From positions 1-11,542 of the forward strand of contig CAKSOR010000044.1 in the NCBI GenBank assembly GCA_934477985.1: a stretch of DNA of 11,542 bases, written 5' to 3'. The position numbers and the translations under genes are program-made. Numbering within the stretch: position 1 is the first letter of the stretch; every line of letters begins with the position of its first letter. Below are positions 1-7,294 of the stretch, in pieces. The notes under the pieces are model-generated. The model saw only the letters and a program-made list of their open reading frames with translations. It did no database searches and was not told the origin of the DNA. Source of the DNA: an uncultured Eubacteriales bacterium (GTDB lineage Bacteria > Bacillota > Clostridia > Oscillospirales > CAG-272).

Positions 1-462
1 GGCGCTCTGCTCGGACTCGGAATCGAGCGCGACCATGTCGGCGATATTATTCTGGTCGACGAGGGCGCGGTTGTGTTCGCTGAGCCGGGCATCGCGAATT
101 TTCTGAAAAACTCGCTCTCCGAGGTCGGACGCGACCATGTGAAGGTCGCCGAGGCGCCGGAGGACATAAAACTGTCGCGCGATTTCGAGGCCGTCACCGG
201 GACAGTCGCGTCCGCAAGGCTCGATTCGGTCGTTTCGGAGCTCACTAACTGCTCGCGCGAGACGGCGAAAGAGCTGATACGGCGCGGTTTTGTCGAGCAC
301 GATCACTTCCCCGCCGCCGACGCTGACGCCGAGGTGTCAAACGGCGACGTGATCTCGGTCCGACGCGACGGAAGGGTCAAGGGCGGCAAATTTGTCGTCG
401 ACAGAATCGGCGAGCTGACGAACAAAGGTCGCGTGCGGCTCTTTGCCCGGCGCTATCTGTAA
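1..462 (+). CDS. ylmH: YlmH-type S4-domain RNA-binding protein, 3' part (5' end outside window)
   Basis: The reading frame is open from the first base, so this is the C-terminal 153 residues of a longer protein (family members are roughly 250-270 residues). The stretch GALLGLGIERDHVGDI at visible residues 1-16 is typical of the YlmH central domain. It is followed by an S4 RNA-binding domain at about residues 71-135 (SARLDSVVSELTNCSRETAK onward) and the usual basic end with RVRLFARRYL. In Bacillus, YlmH is a ribosome-associated paralogue of RqcP linked to rescue of obstructed 50S subunits, and the gene lies in the division cluster just before divIVA. The same order is seen here, with 34 bases to the divIVA start. 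A GTG at 73 is internal and is not the true start. The assignment rests on motif memory plus gene order and is strong; the function in this organism is inferred. Confidence 0.88.
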   Translation, partial: GALLGLGIERDHVGDIILVDEGAVVFAEPGIANFLKNSLSEVGRDHVKVAEAPEDIKLSRDFEAVTGTVASARLDSVVSELTNCSRETAKELIRRGFVEHDHFPAADADAEVSNGDVISVRRDGRVKGGKFVVDRIGELTNKGRVRLFARRYL

Positions 463-496
463 AGCGCGAGATATAATAATGAAAGGAACGGTAAAA

Positions 497-1489
497 ATGC
501 TCCCACCGCATGAACTCAAAAACAAGACATTTTCCCGCGCGATGCGTGGTTACAACCCCGTCGAGGTCGATGAGTACATCGAATTTCTGATCGGGAAATA
601 CACCGAGCTCTACCGCGAAAACGACGAGCTTGAGCGCAAACTCAAGTCGACCGTCACCAAACTTGACGAGATCAAGGGCGAGGAGGATTCGATCCGCAGC
701 GCCCTTATCGACGCGAAACGCGCCGCTTCGAAGATAAAATCCGACGCCGAAGAGCGCGCCGAGGCGATTATCCGCTCGGCAAAGTCGAGCTGCAACACGA
801 TTCTGGCCGATTTCAACGAGAAAATCGAGTCGGGCCGCGCGACGCTGACAGCGCTCAAAAGCGACACGCTTAATCTGAAACAGGAGCTGTTCGAGCGCTA
901 TTCCGAGCACATCAAGTACATCGACACGCTGACCGATGGCGTCGACATGGCGGACATCCCCGACACCGATTCGATCAGGCGCGAAGCCGTTTCCTCGCTC
1001 AAGCAGAGCATCGCCGACGCTTACGCGACAAACGAAAAGACTTCCGGACCGACAGTCGAATCCGAGCCTGAACATGATGAAGGCATCGAACCGGCTTCCG
1101 ATGAGACGATTACCTTTACTCCCGCCAGTGAGACTGAAAATTCTCCGATTCCGACAGAAGAACCGGAGGAAAACCCGTCCGATACCGTCATATTCAACAA
1201 GCTCGACGATAAAGCTGACGAGGAAGTCGCCGACGAAATCGACACAAGCTCGCTCTCGATCGAGCGCGAGCCGCTCTCGAAATCCTCGAAGGGCAGCATC
1301 ACGGATTCGATTAAGGAGCTGAACAAACGCTACAAGGACGATGTCATCAACACGCCCGACAGCGACCTCGACGACGACGCGAATTACCTCGATTTTGTCA
1401 AATCCGTGACCGGAAAAGACAAGAAAGACGACAAGAAACAGGCGGATTTCGACCTGCTTTTCAACAACGACGCAAAGAAGAAAAAATAA
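497..1489 (+). CDS. divIVA: DivIVA-family cell-pole/septum protein
   Basis: A 330-residue protein. Residues 1-35 carry the DivIVA N-terminal membrane-curvature domain (LPPHELKNKTFSRAMRGYN, then PVEVDEYIEFL), followed by a long charged coiled coil at about 35-175. Residues 180-300 are acidic and low-complexity (many E, D, S, P), probably disordered, and the protein ends in a lysine-rich tail after FDLLFNND. The family binds negatively curved membrane at septa and poles and recruits division or peptidoglycan factors. I chose the ATG at 497 because AAAGGA at 482-487 sits about 9 bases ahead and the N-terminus then matches the family. A TTG at 443 and an ATG at 479 in the same frame have poorer sites and would add an unrelated extension. 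It is longer than Bacillus DivIVA (164 residues), mainly through the acidic tail. It lies between ylmH and ileS in one apparent operon. Confidence 0.92.
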   Translation: MLPPHELKNKTFSRAMRGYNPVEVDEYIEFLIGKYTELYRENDELERKLKSTVTKLDEIKGEEDSIRSALIDAKRAASKIKSDAEERAEAIIRSAKSSCNTILADFNEKIESGRATLTALKSDTLNLKQELFERYSEHIKYIDTLTDGVDMADIPDTDSIRREAVSSLKQSIADAYATNEKTSGPTVESEPEHDEGIEPASDETITFTPASETENSPIPTEEPEENPSDTVIFNKLDDKADEEVADEIDTSSLSIEREPLSKSSKGSITDSIKELNKRYKDDVINTPDSDLDDDANYLDFVKSVTGKDKKDDKKQADFDLLFNNDAKKKK

Positions 1490-1507
1490 TTAAGGAGCAC
1501 TAATAAA

Positions 1508-4330
1508 ATGCCAAAGGACTATTCCAAAAGCCTGAATCTGCCGAGCACCGACTTCTCGATGCGGGCAAACCTTCCTCAGCGTGAGCCCGAGATCGCCAGG
1601 GTCTGGACCGAAGAGGATGTTTATCACGCTATGCTGAAACGCAACGAGGGGCACAAGCACTTCATTCTCCACGACGGACCTCCCTTCTCCAACGGCAATA
1701 TCCACATGGGAACGGCGATGAACAAGGTTCTCAAGGACATAATCAACAAATTCAAGTCGATGGAGGGCTATTACGCGCCCTACGTTCCCGGTTGGGACAA
1801 CCACGGCATGCCCATTGAGTCGGCGATCATCAAGAAGTCCAAGCTCGACAGAAAGAAAATGTCCATCCCTGAATTCCGCGACGCCTGCCACAAGTTCGCG
1901 CAGGATTACGTCAACATTCAGATGGCATCGTTCAAGCGCCTCGGCGTTCTCGGCGATTGGGACAATCCTTATCTGACAATGGATCCGAAATTCGAGGCAC
2001 GTGAGGTCAAGGTTTTCGGCGAAATGTACAAAAAAGGCTACATTTACAAGGGACTCAAGCCGGTTTATTGGTGTCCGCACGATGAGACCGCGCTCGCTGA
2101 GGCTGAGATCGAGTATCAGGACATCCCATGCACCTCTATCTATGTAAAATTCAAAGTCAAGGACGATCTCGGAAAGCTCGGACTCGACCTCGATAAAACT
2201 TATTTCGTCATCTGGACGACTACGACCTGGACGCTCCCCGGCAACCTCGCGATCGCCGTTCATCCGCGCGAGACCTATGTCGCGGTCAAGGCGGCAAACG
2301 GCGAGACCTACATCGTTGCCGACGCGCTCGCCGACAAGACGATGGCTGCCGCCGGAATCACCGAATACGAGCGGATCAAGGAGTTCAAGGGTCAGGATTT
2401 CGAGTACATGAAGGCTCAGCACCCCTTCCTTGACAGAGACAGTCTGCTTGTCTGCGCCGATTACGTCACGATGGACTCCGGTACGGGCTGCGTCCATACC
2501 GCGCCCGGTTTCGGCGCCGACGACTACGTCACCTGCCGCCGCTACAAGATGGACATCATCGTCCCGGTCGACGACCGCGGCTATCAGACCGCCGACGCCG
2601 GAAAATTCGCCGGAATGTACTACGACGAGTCGAACAAGGCGATCCTTGACGACCTCAAGGCTTCGGGCGCGCTCTTCGCATCCGAAGAGGTGAATCATAG
2701 CTACCCACACTGCTGGCGCTGCAAGCATCCGATCATCTTCCGCGCGACTCCGCAGTGGTTCTGCTCGGTCGACGCGTTCCGCGCTGAGGCTGTCAAAGCG
2801 TGCGACGATGTTCAGTGGATTCCCGAGTGGGGCAAGGAGCGCATGATCTCGATGATCAACGAACGCGCAGACTGGTGCATCTCGCGTCAGCGCCACTGGG
2901 GACTGCCGATTCCGGTCTTCTATTGCCCGGATTGCGGCAAGCCGATCGCTACCGATGAAACTATAGAAAAAGTTTCGAAACTATTTTCAGAAAAAGGCTC
3001 GAACGCGTGGTTCGACCTGACCGCCGAGGAGCTGCTCCCAGACGGCTTCAAGTGCCCGCACTGCGGCTGCGACCATGGCTTCACGAAGGAAACCGACACG
3101 CTTGACGGTTGGTTTGACTCGGGTTCCACACATTTCGCGGTGCTCGAGGATGGCGAGCTTTCGCATTGGCACAATATGAGCTGGCCGGCTGACCTCTATC
3201 TCGAGGGCGCCGATCAGTATCGCGGCTGGTTCCAGTCCTCCCTGTTGACCGCGGTCGGCGCGAAGGGACAGGGCGCGCCTTATCGTCAGGTTCTGACTCA
3301 CGGCTGGACGGTCGACGGCGAGGGCAAGGCGATGCACAAGTCGCTCGGCAACACGATCGCGCCCGAGGAAATCATCAAAAAGTACGGCGCTGACCTGCTC
3401 CGTCTCTGGGTCTGCTCGAGCGATTATCAGGTCGACGTCCGCGTCTCCGACCCGATTTTCAAGCAGCTTTCCGAGACTTACCGCAAAATCCGCAACACCG
3501 CGCGCATCATAATGGCAAATCTTGGCAAAAACGGCGAAGATTTCGATCCGAACCGCGACATGCTGCCGGTGAACGAACTGCTCGACATCGACAAGTGGGC
3601 GCTCGCGCGGCTGAACCATCTCGTCAAGGAGTCGGTCGAAGCGTATGACCGCTACGATTTCCACATCATCATCAAGGCAATCTCGAATTTCTGCACGATC
3701 GACATGTCGAAGCTCTACATCGACATCACCAAGGATCGTCTTTATGTCGAGAAGACGGATTCGAGAGAGCGCCGCTCCGCGCAGACCGCGATGTACATTA
3801 TTCTGTCGTCGCTGACCCGCCTGCTCGCGCCGCTGCTTTCGTACACCGCCGAGGAAATCTGGCACTATATGAAGCACGTCGATTCGGACGACAAGCGCAG
3901 CGTGTTCCTTTCCGACATGCCGAAGTACGATCCGGCGCTTGATTTCGACGGAATTGAAGCGCATTATGACGCGCTGTTCGAGCTTCGCGACGATGTCATG
4001 AAGGCGCTTGAAGTCGCGCGCGCCGAGAAGCTGATCGGTAAATCGCTCGACGCGAAGGTTTCGATCTACACGACCGACGACGAGGCGATGAAGGTTCTCG
4101 AGAGCTTTGGCGAGGACGAGCTTGAAACTATTTTCATAGTTTCGGGAGTCGAGCTCTTCAAGGGCGAGCCGGTCGATGGCGCGTTCGTCGATTGCACCAG
4201 ACTTTCGGGCGTCAAGGTCGAGGCTGCCGACGGCATCCGCTGTGATCGCTGCTGGAAGTACACGACTGACGCGGTCGAGGACGGCGATTCGCATCTCTGC
4301 CACCGCTGCCACTCGGTCGTCGAGGGCTGA
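1508..4330 (+). CDS. ileS: Isoleucyl-tRNA synthetase
   Basis: A 940-residue class I aminoacyl-tRNA synthetase that charges tRNA-Ile in the cytoplasm. The HIGH-type site is in HDGPPFSNGNIHMGTAMNK (HMGT at 66-69). The CP1 editing domain shows WTTTTWTLPGN at 236-246 and GTGCVHTAPGFGADDY at about 325-340, with D338/D339 in the position of the editing aspartate. W456-CISRQRHWG is the conserved Rossmann-fold motif. The KMSKS loop reads AMHKS at 608-612 inside DGEGKAMHKSLGN. An internal zinc-binding insertion has C473/C476 and C516/C519, and the C-terminal zinc finger has C912, C915, C931 and C934, as in the bacterial (IleS1) type. AAGGAG at 1492-1497 lies 10 bases before the ATG. Only 18 bases separate it from divIVA, and its TGA overlaps the lspA start. 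Codon use is strongly C/G-ending compared with lspA and rluD. Confidence 0.98.
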   Translation: MPKDYSKSLNLPSTDFSMRANLPQREPEIARVWTEEDVYHAMLKRNEGHKHFILHDGPPFSNGNIHMGTAMNKVLKDIINKFKSMEGYYAPYVPGWDNHGMPIESAIIKKSKLDRKKMSIPEFRDACHKFAQDYVNIQMASFKRLGVLGDWDNPYLTMDPKFEAREVKVFGEMYKKGYIYKGLKPVYWCPHDETALAEAEIEYQDIPCTSIYVKFKVKDDLGKLGLDLDKTYFVIWTTTTWTLPGNLAIAVHPRETYVAVKAANGETYIVADALADKTMAAAGITEYERIKEFKGQDFEYMKAQHPFLDRDSLLVCADYVTMDSGTGCVHTAPGFGADDYVTCRRYKMDIIVPVDDRGYQTADAGKFAGMYYDESNKAILDDLKASGALFASEEVNHSYPHCWRCKHPIIFRATPQWFCSVDAFRAEAVKACDDVQWIPEWGKERMISMINERADWCISRQRHWGLPIPVFYCPDCGKPIATDETIEKVSKLFSEKGSNAWFDLTAEELLPDGFKCPHCGCDHGFTKETDTLDGWFDSGSTHFAVLEDGELSHWHNMSWPADLYLEGADQYRGWFQSSLLTAVGAKGQGAPYRQVLTHGWTVDGEGKAMHKSLGNTIAPEEIIKKYGADLLRLWVCSSDYQVDVRVSDPIFKQLSETYRKIRNTARIIMANLGKNGEDFDPNRDMLPVNELLDIDKWALARLNHLVKESVEAYDRYDFHIIIKAISNFCTIDMSKLYIDITKDRLYVEKTDSRERRSAQTAMYIILSSLTRLLAPLLSYTAEEIWHYMKHVDSDDKRSVFLSDMPKYDPALDFDGIEAHYDALFELRDDVMKALEVARAEKLIGKSLDAKVSIYTTDDEAMKVLESFGEDELETIFIVSGVELFKGEPVDGAFVDCTRLSGVKVEAADGIRCDRCWKYTTDAVEDGDSHLCHRCHSVVEG

Positions 4331-4821
4331 TGGGACGTATAATTTACCTGCTCATCACGGCATTTGTAGTGGTGATCGACCAATGGACGAAGCAGCTTGC
4401 TGTCGAACACTTGAAGTCGATCGACACCAAACCGCTGATTGAAGGCGTGTTGCATTTGACGTATGTCGAAAACACTGGCGCGGCTTTCGGGATGATGAAG
4501 AATCATCGGTGGATATTTATGTTAACTTCCACAATTGCGGTGATCGGAATTCTCATTTTTATGATGGGTTGGTACAAAAAATATCATGATCCCCTGCTGT
4601 TTACCGGGCTCGCGTTCATCGCGGGCGGCGGCATCGGCAATATGATCGATCGTGTTGTGCTCGGTTATGTCGTCGATTTCGTCGATTTCCGGCTGATTAA
4701 CTTCGCGGTTTTCAATGGCGCGGATTCGTTTGTCTGCGTTGGTGCGGGGTTGATTGTACTCTGGGTCATTTTGACAGAAGTAAAAGATAAAAAGTCAGCG
4801 AAAAATACTAACACGAACTGA
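4330..4821 (+). CDS. lspA: Lipoprotein signal peptidase (signal peptidase II)
   Basis: A 163-residue membrane aspartyl protease that removes signal peptides from diacylglyceryl-modified prolipoproteins. Four hydrophobic segments are visible (about 4-20, 62-82, 89-106, 134-151). Conserved motifs in order are DQWTK (17-21), VENTGAAFGM (46-55), GGGIGNMIDR (99-108) and FNGADS (128-133). The catalytic pair is D107 and D132. The usual hydrophobic residue before the second motif (FNVADS or FNLADS) is glycine here, which is unusual but away from the catalytic aspartate. Its ATG overlaps the ileS stop (TGATG at 4328-4332), implying translational coupling; no separate strong ribosome site is needed. 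A strong terminator starts two bases after the stop, so lspA ends the ylmH-divIVA-ileS-lspA transcript. Codons are less C/G-biased than in ileS. Confidence 0.96.
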   Translation: MGRIIYLLITAFVVVIDQWTKQLAVEHLKSIDTKPLIEGVLHLTYVENTGAAFGMMKNHRWIFMLTSTIAVIGILIFMMGWYKKYHDPLLFTGLAFIAGGGIGNMIDRVVLGYVVDFVDFRLINFAVFNGADSFVCVGAGLIVLWVILTEVKDKKSAKNTNTN

Positions 4822-4822
4822 C

Positions 4823-4860
4823 AAAAAGTGGCTTGGGATTTCTCGCAAGCCACTTTTTAT
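4823..4860 (+). terminator. Intrinsic terminator after lspA
   Basis: A 13-bp perfect stem pairs AAAAAGTGGCTTG (4823-4835) with CAAGCCACTTTTT (4846-4858), with a 10-base loop. The 3' arm ends in a run of T. It begins directly after the lspA TGA and ends the division/translation unit. The A-rich 5' arm would also give U residues on the opposite strand. Confidence 0.93.
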
Positions 4861-4888
4861 TGAAACTTTGGAATTAGTTTCGATACTT
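4860..4888 (+). promoter_or_regulatory. Weak candidate promoter before rluD
   Basis: TTGAAA at 4860-4865 and GATACT at 4882-4887 are 16 bases apart, matching sigma-A boxes at 5/6 and 4/6 positions. A start of transcription near 4894 would leave almost no leader before the ATG at 4900, so this is doubtful. Some promoter is expected because a terminator separates rluD from lspA. The same stretch has a 6-bp dyad, GAAACT (4862-4867) and AGTTTC (4876-4881). Confidence 0.3.
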
Positions 4889-4899
4889 TGAGGTGAATA

Positions 4900-5811
4900 A
4901 TGATAATCGAACCCGAATCCGCCGGTAAACGGATCGATATTTTCGTCGCGGAATGGCAGAATATCACACGCTCGGCGGCGCAGAAGCTGATTGGCGGTGA
5001 ATTTGTGACGCTGAACGGCGCGATTCCGGCGAAAAACTACAAGCTCCGCGCCGGAGATGAGCTTGAATGCGAGCTTCCAGAGCCGATTCCCGCCGACGCG
5101 CAGCCGCAAGACATCCCGATAGAGATTGTTTATGAGGACAACGACTTGCTTGTTGTTAACAAACCGCGCGGAATGGTCGTTCACCCCGCGCCCGGAAACC
5201 CCGATGGGACGCTCGTAAACGCGCTTCTTTTCCACATAAAGGATCTTTCGGGAATAAATGGCGTGATTCGCCCTGGGATTGTTCACAGAATTGACAAAAA
5301 TACCAGTGGACTTTTGATCGTCGCGAAAAATGACGCGGCGCATATTTCACTCGCCGAGCAAATAAAAGTACACAGTTTTGAGCGTGAATACCGGGCGATT
5401 CTTGTCGGCAATCCCAAAGCTGACTCTGGAACGGTCGACGCACCGATCGGTCGGTCGCCGAAAGATCGGAAAAAAATGGCGATCGTCGCAAATGGACGTC
5501 CGGCACGAACACATTTTACGATTTTAGAGCATTTCAACGGCTATTCCTATGCCGCGCTCAAACTTGAGACCGGGCGGACGCATCAGATCCGTGTGCACAT
5601 GTCGTCGCTCGGACATCCGGTTTTCGGCGATGAGACTTACGGCGGCGGACATACGAAATTTGAACAGAGGATGGCACTCGGCGGGCAGTGTCTGCACGCG
5701 AAATCTATTGGATTTGTCCACCCGACTACGGGAAAATTTCTGCGTTTTGACTCTGAATTGCCGGATTATTTCCATAAAGTTGTAGATATTCTACGAAAGG
5801 AATTTGTATAA
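4900..5811 (+). CDS. rluD: 23S rRNA pseudouridine synthase, RluD/YlyB type
   Basis: A 303-residue RsuA/RluA-family pseudouridine synthase. An N-terminal S4 RNA-binding domain lies at about 9-58 (GKRIDIFVAEWQNITRSAAQ onward). The catalytic domain has the signature HRIDKNTSGLLIVAK (129-143), with D132 as the catalytic aspartate. APIGRSPKDRKKM (181-193) is characteristic of the RluD branch, and LETGRTHQIRVHMSSLGHP (222-240) contains the conserved RTHQIR motif. Members isomerise uridines in helix 69 of 23S rRNA (RluD) or equivalent sites; the exact target here is inferred. The ATG at 4900 is preceded by GAGGTG at 4890-4895, rather close to the start. In Firmicutes this gene (ylyB in Bacillus) commonly follows lspA, as here. 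Its TAA overlaps the next gene's ATG (TAATG). Confidence 0.94.
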   Translation: MIIEPESAGKRIDIFVAEWQNITRSAAQKLIGGEFVTLNGAIPAKNYKLRAGDELECELPEPIPADAQPQDIPIEIVYEDNDLLVVNKPRGMVVHPAPGNPDGTLVNALLFHIKDLSGINGVIRPGIVHRIDKNTSGLLIVAKNDAAHISLAEQIKVHSFEREYRAILVGNPKADSGTVDAPIGRSPKDRKKMAIVANGRPARTHFTILEHFNGYSYAALKLETGRTHQIRVHMSSLGHPVFGDETYGGGHTKFEQRMALGGQCLHAKSIGFVHPTTGKFLRFDSELPDYFHKVVDILRKEFV

Positions 5812-6626
5812 TGAAGTTTTCTGACATAGCAATCGTCACCGATCTCGATGGAACTTTTTTCAACTCTCAGTCGGGACTCGTCAAGCGCAACCTCGACGCG
5901 GTCGAATATTTTAAAGCGAACGGCGGACTTTTCGCGGTCGCGACCGGGCGCGTGCCTGAAATGATGGGCAAAGAGCTCACGCCGCTGATGCCGACGCTGG
6001 CAAATATTCCCTGCATCAGCTGCAACGGCGCGTTTGCCTACGATTTTCGCGAAAACCGTGCGTACAACGAGATTTTCCTTGACGCCGACCGCGCTTCAGA
6101 GCTTATAAAGCGCGCGACGGCGGATTTTCCTGAGGTCAGCGCCCGTCTTTCTTCAAAAAATGGAAAATATGTCCTTCACAAGACCGACTGGACCGAGAAA
6201 TCTGACAAAATTGTCGGTTTTATGCCGGTAGACGAGGTTCCACGCTGCGGTTGGTATCGCGTCGCGTTCGATGGTCCTTGCGCGTCTCTCGACAAAATCC
6301 GCGAGAGATTTGAAGCGGAATATGCCAAGTATTTCGATTTTGTAAAATCATGTGATGTAATATATGAATTCAACGACAAATCCGCAACCAAAGGCACCGC
6401 GCTTGATCGCCTTCGCGAACTTCTGATCAAGACCGGGCGCGCTTCGGACAAGCTGAAAATTTTCGCCGCCGGAGATTTTGAGAACGATCTCGACATGCTC
6501 CGCCACGCCGATGTGCCCTGCTGCCCGGCGAACGCAATCGAACGCGTCAAGGAAATCTGCAAGATGCAGGTCTGCCGCTGCGATGACGGCGCGATCGCCG
6601 AAATCATCAAAAACATCGAAAAATGA
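5811..6626 (+). CDS. Cof-type HAD-IIB family phosphatase
   Basis: A 271-residue cytoplasmic haloacid dehalogenase-superfamily hydrolase, probably a sugar-phosphate or nucleotide phosphatase. Motif I is DLDGTFFN with nucleophile D11 and acid/base D13. Motif II is VATGR (43-47), motif III lysine is K194 in SATKGTALDRL, and motif IV is GDFENDLDML (221-230), which binds magnesium. The alpha/beta cap between about 85 and 185 is the C2B type of the Cof subfamily. The substrate cannot be told from sequence. The ATG shares one base with the rluD stop and GAAAGGAA lies about 9 bases upstream, so both genes are co-translated. Its own stop overlaps the ATG of the broken permease that follows (ATGA), showing that the permease was once the next gene of this operon. 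Confidence 0.92.
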   Translation: MKFSDIAIVTDLDGTFFNSQSGLVKRNLDAVEYFKANGGLFAVATGRVPEMMGKELTPLMPTLANIPCISCNGAFAYDFRENRAYNEIFLDADRASELIKRATADFPEVSARLSSKNGKYVLHKTDWTEKSDKIVGFMPVDEVPRCGWYRVAFDGPCASLDKIRERFEAEYAKYFDFVKSCDVIYEFNDKSATKGTALDRLRELLIKTGRASDKLKIFAAGDFENDLDMLRHADVPCCPANAIERVKEICKMQVCRCDDGAIAEIIKNIEK

Positions 6627-7190
6627 AAAAATCTTTCACCCGGTACATAGCCGCGCTGCTGCTTTTTCGGCCCGAACGGGATCGTCGCGCGGCATATCAG
6701 GCTCGAAAGCACGCAGATCTTTTGTTCCGAATCTTTATTGGAAGCCTGATCCTGCTGGATATCTTCCTTGCGTGTAAAAATAAATTTACATTTCCGTGAT
6801 TCAAACGCGACCTTCTCTTCTTCGCGATCTCAGGCGTCGCGATGGGCGCAAGCTGGATGCTGCTTTATGAGGCTTACGCGCAGATCGGTGTCAGTGTCGC
6901 GTCTCTATTCTACCATTGTAGTCTTTTAATTGTCATGATTCTCTCGCTGATTTTGTTCAAAGAACAGCTGACTGCCGCGAAAATTGTCGGTTTTATGGCG
7001 GTTTTGTGCGGGATTTTTCTGATAAATGGCAGTTTTCCAGCAAAATAGATATTTTGGCGTTATCTGCGGGCTTTTTTCGGCGGTTGCCTATTCTGTGATG
7101 GTCATGGCAAACAAAAAATCCGCGATTATTCGCGGACTGGAGAATTCGCTTTTCCAGCTTTGCTTTAGTTTTCTGACCGTCGTGGTCTGC
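6623..7190 (+). pseudogene. Degraded EamA/DMT-family permease
   Basis: Pieces of one EamA (drug/metabolite transporter) protein can be read by switching frames. It opens with MKKSFTRYIAALLLF at 6623, then moves one frame at the T run 6663-6667 to give FGPNGIVARHIRLESTQI. It returns near 6717-6724 to give LFRIFIGSLILL, and meets an in-frame TGA at 6797-6799 (a CGA arginine codon would fit). It continues in that frame as GVAMGASWMLLYEAYAQIGV and on through a typical EamA helix pair to GIFLINGS, then shifts again near 7025-7045 into RYFGVICGLFSAVAYSVMVM. Recognisable similarity stops near 7187, leaving most of the second EamA repeat missing. Intact members have about 10 membrane helices and 290-300 residues. 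The 5' ATG overlaps the HAD stop codon. True decay is favoured over sequencing error because there are four separate lesions plus a truncation, but read support would be needed. Confidence 0.85.
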
Positions 7191-7216
7191 TGGTGTCTCG
7201 AGCCGCTTCCTGAAGA

Positions 7217-7244
7217 AAAAATCGGCTTAAAGGCTGATTTTTGA
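7217..7244 (+). terminator. Hairpin terminator after the permease remnant
   Basis: AAAAATCGGCT (7217-7227) pairs with GGCTGATTTTT (7232-7242) to make an 11-bp stem with two G-T pairs and a TAAA loop, ending in T residues. It closes the rluD-HAD unit and may originally have followed the intact permease. Confidence 0.75.
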
Positions 7245-7255
7245 AAATTTGTTTC

Positions 7256-7294
7256 AAAAAATGGTTGGCAAAGCTTCGCTTCGCCAACCATTTT
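7256..7294 (-). terminator. Terminator of the MBL-yqhQ operon, between convergent genes
   Basis: AAAATGGTTGGC (7258-7269) pairs perfectly with GCCAACCATTTT (7283-7294). The 13-base loop contains a further AAGC/GCTT mini-stem. Read on the minus strand, the hairpin follows the yqhQ stop (which it slightly overlaps) and is followed by a run of T (complement of 7256-7261). It could also act on plus-strand transcripts leaving the permease remnant. Confidence 0.85.

Noticed and set aside
443..496. Longer start for divIVA (TTG 443 or ATG 479)
   Set aside because: It would overlap the ylmH end and add residues absent from the DivIVA family; the AAAGGA site points to ATG 497.
377..1075. Antisense open frame of 232 codons over ylmH and divIVA
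   Set aside because: Shadow of the plus-strand codon pattern; crosses two genuine genes and has no initiation site.
1490..2896. Very long antisense open frame (468 codons) opposite ileS
   Set aside because: It is the mirror of C/G-ending codons in a highly biased gene; the translation has no recognisable motif, no ribosome site and lies wholly against a well-supported IleS.
2987..4312. Second long antisense open frame (441 codons) opposite ileS
   Set aside because: Same cause as above; arginine/valine/aspartate-rich composition with no family pattern.
6478..6777. Separate small gene across the end of the HAD gene
   Set aside because: Off-frame reading of the HAD phosphatase and permease remnant; composition is arginine/serine-rich noise.
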